A DNA stretch of 64,000 nucleotides from positions 1-64,000 of the forward strand of contig JAIELK010000018.1 of NCBI GenBank assembly GCA_019753175.1, given 5' to 3'. The notes under the pieces were generated by a model. The model was not told where the DNA came from. It saw only the letters and a program-made list of their open reading frames with translations, and made no database searches. This stretch comes from Hyphomonadaceae bacterium. Its GTDB lineage: Bacteria; Pseudomonadota; Alphaproteobacteria; Caulobacterales; Aquidulcibacteraceae. The position numbers and the translations under genes are program-made. Below are positions 53,435-64,000 of the stretch, one piece after another. Every line of letters starts with the position of its first letter. Within the stretch, counting starts at the first letter, position 1.

Positions 53435-55507
53435 ATGACCAAGATTCTCGTCGACGGCGCGGAAGTCGACGTTCCTCCGGAATACACCTTGCTGCAGGCG
53501 TGCGAGGCCGCCGGCGCCGAGATTCCGCGCTTCTGCTACCACGAGCGGCTGTCGATCGCCGGCAATTGCCGCATGTGCCTGATCGAGGTGAAGGTCGGCG
53601 GCAAATCTGGCCCGAAACCAGTGGCTTCCTGCGCTCAGCAGGTGAAGGACTTGCCGCCAGCACGCGACAACATGTTGAACGAACTGGTCACCAAGAGCGC
53701 GACCGTCGCCAAGGCGCGCAACGGGGTGATGGAGTTCCTGCTGATCAATCACCCGTTGGACTGCCCGATCTGCGACCAGGGCGGGGAGTGTGACCTACAG
53801 GATCAGGCCGTCGCCTATGGCCGCAGCGGCTCGCGCTTCGAAGAGAACAAGCGCGCGGTCGAAGAGAAGTTCATGGGGCCGCTGGTGAAGACGGTGATGA
53901 CGCGCTGCATCCAGTGCACGCGCTGCATCCGTTTCGCCACCGAGGTTGCTGGCGTGCCGGAATTGGGCGCGACAGGCCGCGGCGAGGATATGGAGGTCAC
54001 GACCTATCTGGAAGCATCGCTGAGCAGCGAGCTTTCGGCGAACGTCATCGATCTGTGTCCGGTCGGCGCGCTCACCTCCAAGCCTTACGCCTTCAATGCA
54101 CGGCCGTGGGAGTTGACCAAGACCGAGTCCGTGGATGTGATGGACGCGCTCGGTTCGGCGATCCGCGTCGACGCGCGCGGCGAGGCGGTGTTGCGGGTGC
54201 TGCCGCGCGTCAACGACGAGATCAACGAGGAGTGGATCTCCGACAAGACGCGCTACGCCGAGGATGGATTGTCGCGACAGCGCCTCGATCGGCCCTATGT
54301 ACGCGTGAACGGCAAGCTGCGTGCGGCAAGCTGGGATGAAGCGCTGCAGGCGGCTGCGCGGGCGCTGGCGGTCGGCGGCGACCGCATCGGGGCTATCGCC
54401 GGAGACCTTGCCTGCGCCGAAAGCATGAAGGCGACGCTCGATCTCTTCAGAGTGCTTGGCTCGGCCAATACTGATTGCAGGCCCGACGGCGCTAAACTCG
54501 GCGGCGGCGCGCGCCAAGGTTATTTGTTCAACTCGACCATCGCCGGCATTGATGATGCCGATGCGATCCTACTGGTGGGAACCAACCCGCGCGTGGAAGC
54601 GCCAGTGCTCAACGCGCGCATCCGCAAGGCGTGGCTGCGCGGCGCCGAAGTCGCAGTCATCGGCGAGGCCACGGATCTTACCTACCGATACGCACACATT
54701 GGCGCCGGCCCGCAATCGCTGGGTCAGCTGGGTGCCGTCGCGGAGCTGCTGAAGAACGCGCAGCGGCCGATGATCATTGTTGGTCAAGGCGCGCTGGCGC
54801 GGCCGGACGGCGCGCAGGTGCTGCGCGCGGTGGGGCGGTTGGCGGCGCAGCTTGGCGTGGTGCGCGAGGCCTGGAACGGCTTCAATGTGCTGCACACAGC
54901 AGCGGCGCGCGTTGGCGGACTCGATCTCGGCTTTTTGCCGGCGCAGGGCGGCAAGAGCGCCGAAGAGATGAGCCAGGGCGGGCTCGATGCGCTGCTGCTG
55001 TTGGGCGTCGACGAGGCGCCGCTGCCCAGCACCGGCACGGTCATTTATGTTGGCACGCATGGCGACGCCGGCGCACATCGCGCGGACATCATCTTGCCCG
55101 GCGTGGCGTACACCGAAAAGGACGCGACCTGGGTCAACACCGAAGGGCGCGTTCAGTACGGGCGTCGGGCAACGTTCCCGAAAGGCGATGCCAAGGAAGA
55201 TTGGACCATCCTGCGCGCGCTGTCGGCGGTGATGGGCAAAACGCTTCCTTACGACTCACTGGCACAGCTGCGCGCCAAGATGATCGCGGACCATCCAAGC
55301 TTCGGTCAGGTCGACTACGCACCCGGCGCGGCGGACGCGACGCGTTTTGACCCTGCGCAGTTGGGCGCCGACGGGTCGATCTCGAACGAACCGTTCCGCA
55401 GCCCGATTACCGACTTCTACCTGACCAACCCCATCGCCCGCGCTTCGGTGACGATGGCCGAGTGCTCGCGGCTCAAGCGCGGCGCGGAAAGGGTGGCGGC
55501 AGAATGA
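53435..55507 (+). CDS. nuoG: NADH-quinone oxidoreductase subunit G
   Basis: A 690-residue iron-sulfur subunit. N-terminal 2Fe-2S ligands lie in [21 protein letters not shown], 4Fe-4S ligands in [19 protein letters not shown] and [13 protein letters not shown], and the rest is a molybdopterin-oxidoreductase-like domain lacking a cofactor. ATG 53435 ([15 protein letters not shown]) was chosen over upstream codons. It overlaps nuoH by ATGA. Confidence 0.96.
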   Translation: MTKILVDGAEVDVPPEYTLLQACEAAGAEIPRFCYHERLSIAGNCRMCLIEVKVGGKSGPKPVASCAQQVKDLPPARDNMLNELVTKSATVAKARNGVMEFLLINHPLDCPICDQGGECDLQDQAVAYGRSGSRFEENKRAVEEKFMGPLVKTVMTRCIQCTRCIRFATEVAGVPELGATGRGEDMEVTTYLEASLSSELSANVIDLCPVGALTSKPYAFNARPWELTKTESVDVMDALGSAIRVDARGEAVLRVLPRVNDEINEEWISDKTRYAEDGLSRQRLDRPYVRVNGKLRAASWDEALQAAARALAVGGDRIGAIAGDLACAESMKATLDLFRVLGSANTDCRPDGAKLGGGARQGYLFNSTIAGIDDADAILLVGTNPRVEAPVLNARIRKAWLRGAEVAVIGEATDLTYRYAHIGAGPQSLGQLGAVAELLKNAQRPMIIVGQGALARPDGAQVLRAVGRLAAQLGVVREAWNGFNVLHTAAARVGGLDLGFLPAQGGKSAEEMSQGGLDALLLLGVDEAPLPSTGTVIYVGTHGDAGAHRADIILPGVAYTEKDATWVNTEGRVQYGRRATFPKGDAKEDWTILRALSAVMGKTLPYDSLAQLRAKMIADHPSFGQVDYAPGAADATRFDPAQLGADGSISNEPFRSPITDFYLTNPIARASVTMAECSRLKRGAERVAAE

Positions 55508-56613
55508 GCCCCGACCTCGACTACATCGCGTGGTTCGGAATTGACTGGCCGGTCGAGGTCGAGTGGGCGCTTGTGAAGACAGGTCAGATCCTTGCGATCA
55601 TGATCCTGTTGCTGATCTCACTCGCCTTCCTACTGCTGTTCGACCGCAAGGTCTGGGCGGCGGTGCAGCTGCGCAAAGGACCGAACGTGGTCGGACCGTT
55701 CGGCCTGCTGCAAAGCTTCGCGGATTTCTTCAAGTTCGTGTTCAAGGAAATCGTTATCCCCGCGGGTGCGAACAAGACGGTGTTCATCCTGGCGCCGCTG
55801 ATCACGTTCGTGCTGGCGTTCGTGGCGTGGGCGGCGGTCCCGTGGGGGCCAGGCATCGTCATCGCCGACTTGAATGTTGGAATCTTGTACCTGTTCGCGA
55901 TCTCATCGCTCGGCGTCTACGGCATCATCATGGGCGGCTGGGCGTCGAACTCCAAGTACCCGTTCCTGGGCGGCCTGCGTTCGGCCGCGCAAATGGTGAG
56001 CTACGAAGTCTCGATCGGCTTCATTATCATCACCGTGTTGCTGCTGGTGGGGTCGCTGAACCTCACGGACATTGTTGATGCTCAGCGTGAGGGCATCTGG
56101 ATGTGGCACGGCTTCCGGCTGTTCAATGTCCAGGAATTCCCGAGCAACCTGCTGGTCGGCGCGATCATGCTGGCCATGCTGGTGATGTTCTTTGTTTCCG
56201 CCCTGGCGGAGACGAACCGGCCGCCGTTCGATTTGCCGGAGGCGGAGTCCGAGCTCGTCGCGGGCTACCAGGTCGAGTACTCGTCAACGCCGTATTTGCT
56301 CTTCATGATCGGCGAATACCTGAACATCGTGCTGATGTGCGCGATGACGACGATCCTGTTCCTCGGCGGCTGGCACTTGCCATGGGGGCCGGTCGACCAT
56401 CCCGCGCTCGGCATGCTGGTGTTCTACGTCAAGCTCTGGATCATGTTCTTTATGTTTGCGATGGTGAAGGCCATCGTGCCGCGCTACCGCTACGACCAGC
56501 TGATGCGGCTGGGGTGGAAGATTTTCCTGCCGACTTCGCTCGTGGCGGTCGCGGCGATCGCGTACTACGTCACCTTCATGCAGCCCGCCGCTGCGATCAC
56601 GGCGGGAGGGTAG
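55504..56613 (+). CDS. nuoH: NADH-quinone oxidoreductase subunit H
   Basis: A 369-residue membrane subunit with eight helices that forms the quinone entry channel. [24 protein letters not shown] and [21 protein letters not shown] are signature loops. It is coupled to nuoG and ends 5 bp before nuoI. Confidence 0.96.
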   Translation: MSPDLDYIAWFGIDWPVEVEWALVKTGQILAIMILLLISLAFLLLFDRKVWAAVQLRKGPNVVGPFGLLQSFADFFKFVFKEIVIPAGANKTVFILAPLITFVLAFVAWAAVPWGPGIVIADLNVGILYLFAISSLGVYGIIMGGWASNSKYPFLGGLRSAAQMVSYEVSIGFIIITVLLLVGSLNLTDIVDAQREGIWMWHGFRLFNVQEFPSNLLVGAIMLAMLVMFFVSALAETNRPPFDLPEAESELVAGYQVEYSSTPYLLFMIGEYLNIVLMCAMTTILFLGGWHLPWGPVDHPALGMLVFYVKLWIMFFMFAMVKAIVPRYRYDQLMRLGWKIFLPTSLVAVAAIAYYVTFMQPAAAITAGG

Positions 56614-56618
56614 GGCCG

Positions 56619-57107
56619 ATGTCTCGCATACTCCAAGCCGCCAAGGGCGCGATGATGCTCGACATGCTGGGCGGGTTCATGCTCGGCATGAAGTACTTCT
56701 TCCGGCGCAAGGCGACGGTGAACTACCCGTTCGAAAAGAACCCGCTTTCGCCGCGCTTTCGCGGTGAGCACGCCTTGCGCCGTTACGCCAACGGCGAAGA
56801 GCGCTGCATCGCCTGCAAGCTCTGTGAGGCAATCTGTCCCGCTCAGGCCATCACCATTGAAGCCGAGCCGCGCGCGGACGGATCGCGCCGCACCACGCGC
56901 TATGACATCGACATGGTGAAGTGCATCTATTGCGGCTTTTGCCAGGAGGCGTGCCCGGTCGACGCCATCGTCGAGGGTCCGAACTTTGAGTTCGCGACCG
57001 AGACGCGCGAAGAGCTGTATTACGATAAGGAACGTTTGCTTGCGAACGGCGACCGCTGGGAGCGCGAGATCGCTAAGAGTTTGGAACTGGACGCGCCGTA
57101 TCGGTGA
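56619..57107 (+). CDS. nuoI: NADH-quinone oxidoreductase subunit I
   Basis: A 162-residue subunit with two ferredoxin-type 4Fe-4S clusters (N6a/N6b): [17 protein letters not shown] and [33 protein letters not shown] starts it at 56619, after a GGGAGG-containing region. Confidence 0.96.
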   Translation: MSRILQAAKGAMMLDMLGGFMLGMKYFFRRKATVNYPFEKNPLSPRFRGEHALRRYANGEERCIACKLCEAICPAQAITIEAEPRADGSRRTTRYDIDMVKCIYCGFCQEACPVDAIVEGPNFEFATETREELYYDKERLLANGDRWEREIAKSLELDAPYR

Positions 57108-57128
57108 CGCGCGCGGGAGGGACGGGGA

Positions 57129-57734
57129 ATGCTGGCGGCGATCGCCTTTTATGTACTGGCCGCGGTAGCGGTGATCTCTGCCTTCGCGGTTATCGCGGCG
57201 CGCAATCCCGTGCACTCGGTGTTGTTTCTGATCCTGACCTTCTTCACGGCCGCCGGCCTGTTCGTGCTGTTGGGCGCAGAGTTCTTGGCGATGTTGTTGG
57301 TGGTCGTTTACGTCGGCGCCGTCGCCGTGCTGTTCTTGTTCGTGGTGATGATGCTCGACGTTGACTTCGCCGAGCTGAAACAGGGCTTTCTTTCATACAT
57401 GCCCGTCGGCGCGCTGGTGGCGGCGGTGCTGTTGGCGGAGCTGGTGCTGGTGGCGTTCGCGGCCAGCGGCGCTCGTGGCGCACCGTTGGCGATCGCGGAG
57501 ACGTCCGGCGGGGTCACCAACGCCGAAGCCATCGGGCTAGTGCTCTATACCGAGTACCTGCTCGCGTTTCAGCTCGCCGGCCTCGTGCTCTTGGTTGCGA
57601 TGATTGGCGCGATCGTCTTGACGCTGCGCCATCGGCCGGGCGTCAAGAAACAGGATATCTCAGCCCAGGTCGGGCGGCGGCGCTCCGAGGCCGTTGAGCT
57701 CAAGGACATTCGTCCAGGCCAGGGGCTTGGCTGA
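57129..57734 (+). CDS. nuoJ: NADH-quinone oxidoreductase subunit J
   Basis: A 201-residue, five-helix membrane subunit ([54 protein letters not shown]). The conserved [16 protein letters not shown] helix contains the pi-bulge region of TM3 known in complex I. It is followed by a charged tail. Its stop overlaps the nuoK start (TGATG). Confidence 0.95.
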   Translation: MLAAIAFYVLAAVAVISAFAVIAARNPVHSVLFLILTFFTAAGLFVLLGAEFLAMLLVVVYVGAVAVLFLFVVMMLDVDFAELKQGFLSYMPVGALVAAVLLAELVLVAFAASGARGAPLAIAETSGGVTNAEAIGLVLYTEYLLAFQLAGLVLLVAMIGAIVLTLRHRPGVKKQDISAQVGRRRSEAVELKDIRPGQGLG

Positions 57735-58042
57735 TGGACATCACGCTCACGCATTACCTGGTGGTTGCCGCCTTACTGTTCACCATCGGGGTGTTCGGCA
57801 TCTTCGTAAACCGCAAGAACGTCATCATCATTCTGATGTCGATCGAGCTCGTGCTCTTGTCGGTGAACATCAATCTGGTCGCGTTTTCCGCTTTCTTACA
57901 GAACATCGAGGGCCAGATTTTCGCGATGATGGTGCTCACCGTTGCTGCCGCGGAGGCTGCGGTCGGTCTCGCCATCTTGGTGACCTATTTCCGCAATCGC
58001 GGCGGCATCGCTGTCGAAGACATCAATCAGATGAGGGGCTGA
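57734..58042 (+). CDS. nuoK: NADH-quinone oxidoreductase subunit K
   Basis: A 102-residue, three-helix subunit of the proton path. The TM2 Glu in [17 protein letters not shown] and the later Glu in [15 protein letters not shown] are the conserved residues. It has the normal length. Confidence 0.96.
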   Translation: MDITLTHYLVVAALLFTIGVFGIFVNRKNVIIILMSIELVLLSVNINLVAFSAFLQNIEGQIFAMMVLTVAAAEAAVGLAILVTYFRNRGGIAVEDINQMRG

Positions 58043-58046
58043 GGGG

Positions 58047-60107
58047 GTGCAGTTCTCAACCGAAGCCTTGATCGTGCTCGCGCCGCTCTTTGCGGCCGCG
58101 ATCGCGGGACTCTTGCAGCGGCTCATCGGCGATCGTGTCGCCATGACGGTTACCACCGGTTCAGTGGGCCTTTCACTGGCGCTGTCGCTGCCGATCTTCG
58201 CTGACTTTGTCTGGGGCGAGGGCCACGAGCGCGTGATTGAGCTGTTTCGGTTCATCGACGTCGCCGGATTCACTTCCATCTGGAGCGTGCGTATCGACAC
58301 GCTCTCGGCGATCATGCTGGTGGTGGTGACATCGGTCAGCTTTCTGGTGCACGTCTATTCCTGGGGCTATATGGCTGAAGACCCGCACCGTGCGCGGTTC
58401 TTCTCCTACCTTTCGTTCTTTACTTTCGCGATGCTTTCGCTGGTTACGGCCAACGACTTCTTGCAGCTGTTCTTCGGTTGGGAGGGCGTCGGTGTCGCAT
58501 CCTATCTTCTGATCGGGTTTTGGTACCAGAAACGCAGCGCCAATGACGCGGCGATCAAAGCGTTCATCACCAATCGTATTGGTGATTTTGGTTTCGCGCT
58601 CGGCATCATGGCGGCGTTCTTCTGCTACGGCTCGATCCAGTTCGACGAAGTCTTCCATGCGGCCGCAGCAAACCCCGCGATGATGCTTGGCGTTGGCGAA
58701 GTGCAATTCCGCGCCGTGGAGGTGATTGCGTTTCTGCTGTTCATCGGCGCGATGGGGAAGAGCGCGCAGTTCTTTCTCCATGTGTGGTTGCCCGACGCCA
58801 TGGAGGGCCCCACGCCGGTCTCGGCGCTGATCCATGCCGCGACCATGGTCACCGCAGGCGTCTTCATGGTGTGCCGCGCGGGTGAACTTTATCACCTGGC
58901 GCCGCTGGCTTCCGGCTTCGTCACCATCGTCGGCGCGACTACGGCGTTGTTCGCCGCCACCGTGGGCTTGGCGCAAAACGACATCAAGCGCGTGGTCGCC
59001 TATTCGACCTGTTCGCAACTCGGCTACATGTTCTTCGCGGCCGGCGTCGGCGCCTACAACGCGGCGATGTTCCATCTGTTCACACATGCCTTCTTCAAGG
59101 CGTTGCTGTTCTTAGGCGCGGGGTCGGTGATCCACGGTCTGCACCATGAACAGGACATGCGCTATATGGGCGGCGTCCGCAAACCGATGCCGATCACATG
59201 GGCGATGATGTTGATTGGCACATTTGCGCTGATCGGCTTCGGCCTACCACTCGAAGGACTGAAGATCGGCTTTGCGGGGTTCTACTCGAAAGATGCGATC
59301 ATCGAGGCGGCTTACGCTTCGCACGGGATCGGCGCGCAGTTTGCGTTCTGGTGCGGCGTGACCGCTGCGTTGCTGACCAGTTTCTATTCGTGGCGTTTGG
59401 CGTTCATGACCTTCGAGGGCCGTTATCGAGGCAACCCGCACGCGCACCACCACGATGCAAGTGGCACGGACCATCACCACCATGACCACGAAGAGGCAAA
59501 GTCGACAGCGGCGCACGCCGATCATGCCCATGAAGCGCCAACCGACGGCTCGGCGCCTGCTCATGAGTCGCCATGGGTGATGCTGGCGCCGCTGCTTGTC
59601 CTGGCGGCGGGCGCCGTCTTTGCCGGCTGGCTCTTCTACCCGTACTTCCTAGGCTACCATGCTGAGGCGTTTTGGGGGCAGGCAGTGCCGCTTGAGCACG
59701 AGCGCCACGACTTCCCGGTGTGGGTGCTTTGGGCGCCCGTCGTGGTAACGCTGATCGGTCTTGCGCTGGCCATCATCTTTTATCTTTGGGCGCCAGCCGC
59801 GCCACGAGCCATGGCGAGGGGGCCAGTGTGGGCCTTCCTCTACAACAAATGGTATTTCGACGAGATCTACGACTTCGTGTTTGTCAAAGGCGCCCGCGCC
59901 ATTGGCGATTTGTTCTGGAAGGTCGGGGATCGGCGCGTAATTGACGGGCTTGGGCCCGACGGCGTGACGTCGGTGTCGCGCTGGTTCTCGCGCGGGCTGC
60001 GCCGCGTGCAGACAGGTTTCGTCTATCACTACAGCTTCATCATGCTGATCGCCGCGGTCGCTTTTGGCGCCTATGCCATCTTCGCCGGCTTCGGGGGCGC
60101 GCCATGA
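58047..60107 (+). CDS. nuoL: NADH-quinone oxidoreductase subunit L, with His-rich loop
   Basis: A 686-residue antiporter-like subunit starting at GTG 58047. Conserved regions include [47 protein letters not shown] and the long lateral C-terminal helix. Residues 461-508 form a His-rich loop ([27 protein letters not shown]) between helices. It overlaps nuoM by ATGA. Confidence 0.96.
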   Translation: MQFSTEALIVLAPLFAAAIAGLLQRLIGDRVAMTVTTGSVGLSLALSLPIFADFVWGEGHERVIELFRFIDVAGFTSIWSVRIDTLSAIMLVVVTSVSFLVHVYSWGYMAEDPHRARFFSYLSFFTFAMLSLVTANDFLQLFFGWEGVGVASYLLIGFWYQKRSANDAAIKAFITNRIGDFGFALGIMAAFFCYGSIQFDEVFHAAAANPAMMLGVGEVQFRAVEVIAFLLFIGAMGKSAQFFLHVWLPDAMEGPTPVSALIHAATMVTAGVFMVCRAGELYHLAPLASGFVTIVGATTALFAATVGLAQNDIKRVVAYSTCSQLGYMFFAAGVGAYNAAMFHLFTHAFFKALLFLGAGSVIHGLHHEQDMRYMGGVRKPMPITWAMMLIGTFALIGFGLPLEGLKIGFAGFYSKDAIIEAAYASHGIGAQFAFWCGVTAALLTSFYSWRLAFMTFEGRYRGNPHAHHHDASGTDHHHHDHEEAKSTAAHADHAHEAPTDGSAPAHESPWVMLAPLLVLAAGAVFAGWLFYPYFLGYHAEAFWGQAVPLEHERHDFPVWVLWAPVVVTLIGLALAIIFYLWAPAAPRAMARGPVWAFLYNKWYFDEIYDFVFVKGARAIGDLFWKVGDRRVIDGLGPDGVTSVSRWFSRGLRRVQTGFVYHYSFIMLIAAVAFGAYAIFAGFGGAP

Positions 60108-61615
60108 GCGAGTTCATGGCTGGCTGGCCGATCCTCTCGATCGTCACTTTCCTGCCGGCGGCAGGCGCGCTGCTGATCTTGCTCTCGCGCGTGTCGCTCG
60201 GCGGCGACAACGAAGGTTACGATAACGGTGTGCGGCTTCTGGCGCTGATCGTCACCATCGCAACGTTCATCGTATCGCTGTTCGCTTTCGCGGCGTTCGA
60301 CCCGAACGCGACCGAGCTTCAGCTTGTAGAATATGTCCCATGGGCGTTTGAGGCGGCGTACTCGATGGGCGTCGACCAATTGTCGATGTCGCTCGTGCTG
60401 CTGACGACGTTCCTGACGCCGCTCTGCATCCTCGCGAGTTGGTCCATCTCGAAGCAGGTCTCCAGCTACATGGTGCTGTTCCTGATCCTGGAGACGCTAA
60501 TGATTGGCGTCTTCTGCGCGCAGGATATCATTCTCTTCTACGTCTTCTTCGAGGGCGGTCTCATCCCGATGTTCATCCTCATCGGCGTGTGGGGTGGCGA
60601 ACGGCGGGTCTATGCCGCGTTCAAGTTCTTCCTCTACACGCTCTTGGGCTCGCTGCTGATGCTGGTGGCGATCGTGGCGATGATTGCGATCGCCGGCACG
60701 AGTAGCGTCCCCGAACTGACGGCGTTCGCAGCCGGCGATGGTTTCGACCCAGCGCTACAGATTTGGCTCTGGCTTGCCTTCTTCGCCTCATTCGCGGTGA
60801 AGATGCCGATGTGGCCGGTGCATACCTGGTTGCCAGACGCCCACGTCGAGGCGCCGACCGCCGCCTCGGTGGTGCTGGCGGCGATCCTGTTGAAGATGGG
60901 CGGTTACGGCTTCCTGCGTTTCTCGCTGCCAATGTTCCCGGATGCGAGCGCGTACTTTACTCCGCTCGTGTTCGCACTGTCGGTGATCGCCATTGTGTGG
61001 GCGTCGCTGGTGGCGTTCCGCCAGCTCGATATGAAGAAGCTGATCGCGTACTCGTCGGTCGCGCACATGGGCTTCGTTACCATGGGCATCTTCGCCGGCA
61101 ACGAGCAGGGCATTCAGGGCGCGATCTTTCAGATGCTGTCGCACGGCGTGATTTCCGGCGCGCTCTTTCTCTGTGTCGGCGTCGTTTATGATCGCGTGCA
61201 CACGCGCGAGATCGCGTTCTATGGTGGCCTGGTGCATAGGATGCCGGTTTACGCCGCGATCTTCATGCTTTTCACCATGGGCAATGTCGGCTTGCCCGGC
61301 ACGAGCGGCTTTCCCGGTGAAATTCTAACCATGGTGGGCGCCTTCGAAGTGAACGCCTGGGTGGCGGCCGGCGCCTGCCTGGGCGTCATCCTTTCCGCCG
61401 CCTACGCTCTGACGCTTTACCGCAAGGTCGCCTTCGGCACGATCGAGAACCCCAAGCTTGGATCGATCGCCGACATTGACGCGCGTGAGTGGATCACCTT
61501 CGCGCCGTTGGTGATCGCGACCCTGATCATGGGATTGGCCCCCAGCATCGTGCTCGACTTCACCGCGCCTTCGGCTCAAGCGATTGCGGCGGCGTTTGCC
61601 GGAGGCGCCCCATGA
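60104..61615 (+). CDS. nuoM: NADH-quinone oxidoreductase subunit M
   Basis: A 503-residue antiporter-like proton-pumping subunit. [20 protein letters not shown] and [18 protein letters not shown] are the family blocks, with [16 protein letters not shown] late. It is coupled to nuoN by overlapping stop and start. Confidence 0.96.
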   Translation: MSEFMAGWPILSIVTFLPAAGALLILLSRVSLGGDNEGYDNGVRLLALIVTIATFIVSLFAFAAFDPNATELQLVEYVPWAFEAAYSMGVDQLSMSLVLLTTFLTPLCILASWSISKQVSSYMVLFLILETLMIGVFCAQDIILFYVFFEGGLIPMFILIGVWGGERRVYAAFKFFLYTLLGSLLMLVAIVAMIAIAGTSSVPELTAFAAGDGFDPALQIWLWLAFFASFAVKMPMWPVHTWLPDAHVEAPTAASVVLAAILLKMGGYGFLRFSLPMFPDASAYFTPLVFALSVIAIVWASLVAFRQLDMKKLIAYSSVAHMGFVTMGIFAGNEQGIQGAIFQMLSHGVISGALFLCVGVVYDRVHTREIAFYGGLVHRMPVYAAIFMLFTMGNVGLPGTSGFPGEILTMVGAFEVNAWVAAGACLGVILSAAYALTLYRKVAFGTIENPKLGSIADIDAREWITFAPLVIATLIMGLAPSIVLDFTAPSAQAIAAAFAGGAP

Positions 61616-63066
61616 GCCCGCTTCAGGATCTCATCGCATCCGGCCCCCATCTCTTGCCGGAGGCCGTGCTTGTCGTTTTCGCGCTCGGCGCGCTGTTTTT
61701 CGGCGCTCTGCTCGGCGCAGATCGCTGGTTTGGCCTGACTTCGACAGCCGGCGTGGCTGCGCTCGTCGCGGCTGGGGCGCTGGCGATCGCCCGCCAACCT
61801 GTCGCTCCGGTGGATGTATTTCTCGGCGCGATGGTGATCGACGGCGTCAGCGCTTTCGCCAAGGCGCTGATCGCCTTCGCAGCGGCGGCGACGCTGTTCT
61901 TGGGGGCTGTCCATTTCAACGCCACGCGCGAGCGCCGGTTCGAGTTCCCGATTCTTGTGTGTTTGGCCGTGCTGGGGATGTTCGTGATGGTGTCCGCGCA
62001 GGATCTCATCACGCTGTACATCGGCGTCGAGCTGCAGAGTTTGTCGGCCTACGTTCTCGCCGCTTGGCGCCGCGACGATGCGTTCTCCTCGGAAGCTGGA
62101 CTCAAGTATTTCGTGTTAAGCGCGATTTCCTCGGGTTTGCTGTTGTTCGGCGCGTCGTTTGTCTACGGCTTCACCGGTTCGATCGACTTTGACGTCATTG
62201 CGGCGGCGGTGAGCGAGGGCGCAGGCGGCGTTGGTCTCGTATTTGGCCTGGTGCTGATGCTGTGCGCACTGGCTTTCAAGATGTCGGCGGCGCCGTTTCA
62301 CATGTGGACGCCGGATGTCTACGAGGGCGCGCCGACGCCCGTGACGGCGTTTTTTGCCGCCGCACCGAAAGTCGCGGCCGTCACATTGATGGCGCGCGTC
62401 TTGTACGAGCCGTTCGCTGGCCTTGAGGCGCAATGGCAGCAGGTGATCGCGGCGTTGGCGGCGATCTCCATGGTGTGGGGCGCCTTCGGCGCGCTGCTGC
62501 AAACCAATCTGAAGCGGCTCATGGCGTATTCTTCGATCGCCAATATGGGCTTTGCGCTGATGGGTTTGGCGGCGGGCCTTGAACAAGGGCCTGCGTCAGC
62601 GCTCATCTATCTGGCGCTTTATGTGCCCGCCAATATCGGCATCTTCGCGCTGATCCTGGCGATGCGCCGCGACGGCGCGCCTGCCGAAACCGTCGCGGAC
62701 CTTGCGGGGCTCGCGCAGAAGCGGCCTTGGATGGCGGCGCTGTTCACGATGCTGCTGTTCTCGATCGCGGGCGTGCCGCCGTTCGCCGGGTTCATTGGCA
62801 AACTCTTGGTGTTCCAAGCTTCGGTTGACGCAGGCCTGGTTTGGCTCGCCGTTCTCGGCGGCGTCGCCGCCGTCGTTGCCGCGGCCTACTATCTTCGCCT
62901 CTTGGCCTCGATCTGGTTCCAGCCGCCGGCGGCTGCGCTGCAACCGGCGGGCAACGCCAACCTGATCACCGCTACGTTCGCCGCCGCGCTGACGTTCCCG
63001 ATCCTCGTCGTCGCGCTGGGTTCGATCGAGCGGTGGGCAGAGGCGGCGGTGCGGATGTGGTTTTGA
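61612..63066 (+). CDS. nuoN: NADH-quinone oxidoreductase subunit N
   Basis: A 484-residue antiporter-like subunit, the last of the 14. [47 protein letters not shown] and [18 protein letters not shown] identify it. ATG 61612 overlaps the nuoM end. Confidence 0.96.
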   Translation: MSPLQDLIASGPHLLPEAVLVVFALGALFFGALLGADRWFGLTSTAGVAALVAAGALAIARQPVAPVDVFLGAMVIDGVSAFAKALIAFAAAATLFLGAVHFNATRERRFEFPILVCLAVLGMFVMVSAQDLITLYIGVELQSLSAYVLAAWRRDDAFSSEAGLKYFVLSAISSGLLLFGASFVYGFTGSIDFDVIAAAVSEGAGGVGLVFGLVLMLCALAFKMSAAPFHMWTPDVYEGAPTPVTAFFAAAPKVAAVTLMARVLYEPFAGLEAQWQQVIAALAAISMVWGAFGALLQTNLKRLMAYSSIANMGFALMGLAAGLEQGPASALIYLALYVPANIGIFALILAMRRDGAPAETVADLAGLAQKRPWMAALFTMLLFSIAGVPPFAGFIGKLLVFQASVDAGLVWLAVLGGVAAVVAAAYYLRLLASIWFQPPAAALQPAGNANLITATFAAALTFPILVVALGSIERWAEAAVRMWF

Positions 63067-63079
63067 AAAGGCACCCGCG

Positions 63080-63805
63080 ATGATCGACGCCGACGCGCCG
63101 ATCGAGACGTTCGAGGAGATCGATTCCACCGTGCTTGAAGCACGTCGGCGTGCTGAACGTGGCCAGAGGAATCCGGTTTGGCTTATCGCCAAACGCCAGA
63201 CCGCGGGTCGCGGTCGTCGCGGTCGCGCATGGGCGTCGCTCGAAGGCAATCTGTTAGCCACCTACCTTGGACCAACGGACCATCCCCCCGCCGACATCGC
63301 GCTGCTCGGCTTTGCGACAGCGCTTGCGATCGCCGACGCCATCGACGGCGAGCTTGGCGCTGCGCGCACGACGCTGAAATGGCCCAATGACGTCATGGTC
63401 GACGGTGCTAAGGCTGCGGGCATCCTGATCGATAATGGCGGGTCTTGGTTGGCGCTGGCGTTTGGGGTGAATCTGGCGTCGTCCCCGAAACAGATCGACC
63501 AGCCCACGACGAGCTTGGCCGAGGCGCTGGCCGCCGCCGCGCCCGCGCCGCTGGTTTTCTTCGAACGCCTGCGCCCCCATCTGCGTCACTGGTTCGGCCA
63601 ACTGCAGCGGGTGGGGTTTGAACCGCTACGGGCGGCTTGGCTTGCCCGCGCGCACGGTTTGGGAGCGCTCGCGCGCGTTGCTTTGGGCGAAGCGACGGTC
63701 GAAGGGCGGCTAACGGGTCTATCCTCGCGCGGCGAATTGGAATTGGGTACACCTTCGGGTCGGCGTCTCATCGCCGCCGGAGATGTGATTTTCACCGTGG
63801 TTTAG
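63080..63805 (+). CDS. birA: Biotin--[acetyl-CoA-carboxylase] ligase
   Basis: A 241-residue biotin protein ligase lacking the N-terminal repressor [17 protein letters not shown] binds biotinyl-AMP and [17 protein letters not shown] is the active region. It activates biotin and attaches it to biotin-dependent carboxylases. It is 13 bp after nuoN, in the usual alphaproteobacterial nuo-birA-coaX order. Confidence 0.95.
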   Translation: MIDADAPIETFEEIDSTVLEARRRAERGQRNPVWLIAKRQTAGRGRRGRAWASLEGNLLATYLGPTDHPPADIALLGFATALAIADAIDGELGAARTTLKWPNDVMVDGAKAAGILIDNGGSWLALAFGVNLASSPKQIDQPTTSLAEALAAAAPAPLVFFERLRPHLRHWFGQLQRVGFEPLRAAWLARAHGLGALARVALGEATVEGRLTGLSSRGELELGTPSGRRLIAAGDVIFTVV

Positions 63806-63809
63806 GCTC

Positions 63810-64000
63810 ATGCTGCTCGCCATTGATGTCGGCAACACCAATACCAAGTTTGCGGTCCATGACGGCCAGTCCTGGCGCGGCCAATGGCGCGCGTCCACCG
63901 ACTCGAGCCGCACCGCGGACGAGTACGCCCCGTGGCTCACCCAGATCATGGGGCTGTCCAACCTGGGCTTTGACCAAATCAGCGCCTGCATCATCTCAAC
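63810..64000 (+). CDS. coaX: Type III pantothenate kinase (partial, 5' end)
   Basis: The first 63 codons are present before the window ends. [19 protein letters not shown] is the phosphate-binding start of CoaX (ASKHA fold), which phosphorylates pantothenate in CoA synthesis. The ATG lies 4 bp after the birA stop. Position after nuoN-birA supports the call. Confidence 0.9.
   Translation, partial: MLLAIDVGNTNTKFAVHDGQSWRGQWRASTDSSRTADEYAPWLTQIMGLSNLGFDQISACIIS

Noticed and set aside
1-64000. CRISPR array, rRNA genes or insertion sequences
   Set aside because: No regularly spaced repeats, no rRNA-like sequence and no transposase gene were seen anywhere in the window.

Overview
The window reads as a GC-rich alphaproteobacterial chromosome, most like a Caulobacterales/Hyphomonadaceae-type organism. 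This is inferred from a complete nuoA-N operon followed by birA and coaX, the tRNA-Val(TAC)/tRNA-Asp(GTC) pair ahead of nuoA, DUF2336, degenerate-EAL and HPt signalling proteins, and CaiB and acyl-CoA dehydrogenase genes. I could not run a database search, so the taxonomic statement rests on gene content and order only.

Region 1 (about 1-12,340) is accessory. It opens with a copper/metal cassette: a membrane methyltransferase-like gene and DUF2933 leftward; DUF5676, a type II (archaeal-type) GAPDH and a His-rich P1B ATPase rightward; then leftward a His-rich membrane peptide, CopC and a truncated archaeal-type S-adenosylmethionine synthetase. It continues with PPK2, cyclopropane fatty acid synthase, a truncated EamA transporter, a tandem rhodanese, a class C beta-lactamase-fold hydrolase and a membrane protein. 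Several broken genes suggest a decaying mobile region.

Region 2 (12,340-19,020) is an integrated island. It carries a three-gene cassette of NurA-type nuclease, HerA-type DNA translocase and DNA methyltransferase, then a Sel1-repeat protein and a tyrosine integrase that abuts dusA, a known integration hotspot. A cluster of GGGCACA repeats lies between integrase and dusA. The nuclease/translocase/methyltransferase trio is the best candidate for an under-described defence system. Its HerA gene is interrupted by a 4-bp tandem duplication (CATGCATG, 14,901-14,908).

Region 3 (19,024-43,216) is mostly ordinary chromosome: dusA, DUF1289, a probable heteromeric acyl-CoA dehydrogenase pair, a sulfatase, two paralogous lipoproteins (one with a SUMF1 fold), Ada-AlkA and Ogt alkylation repair, two CaiB transferases, a DUF2336/EAL-like/HPt signalling cluster, NAD kinase, a class II aldolase, an RND pump, cytochrome c and a GFA-family protein.

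Region 4 (43,321-64,000) holds tRNA-Val and tRNA-Asp, a GMC oxidoreductase and glycosyltransferase, and then respiratory complex I. The nuo operon contains all 14 subunits, with extra small genes between nuoD and nuoG, including an oppositely oriented repeat protein. It runs on into birA and the start of coaX at the window edge.
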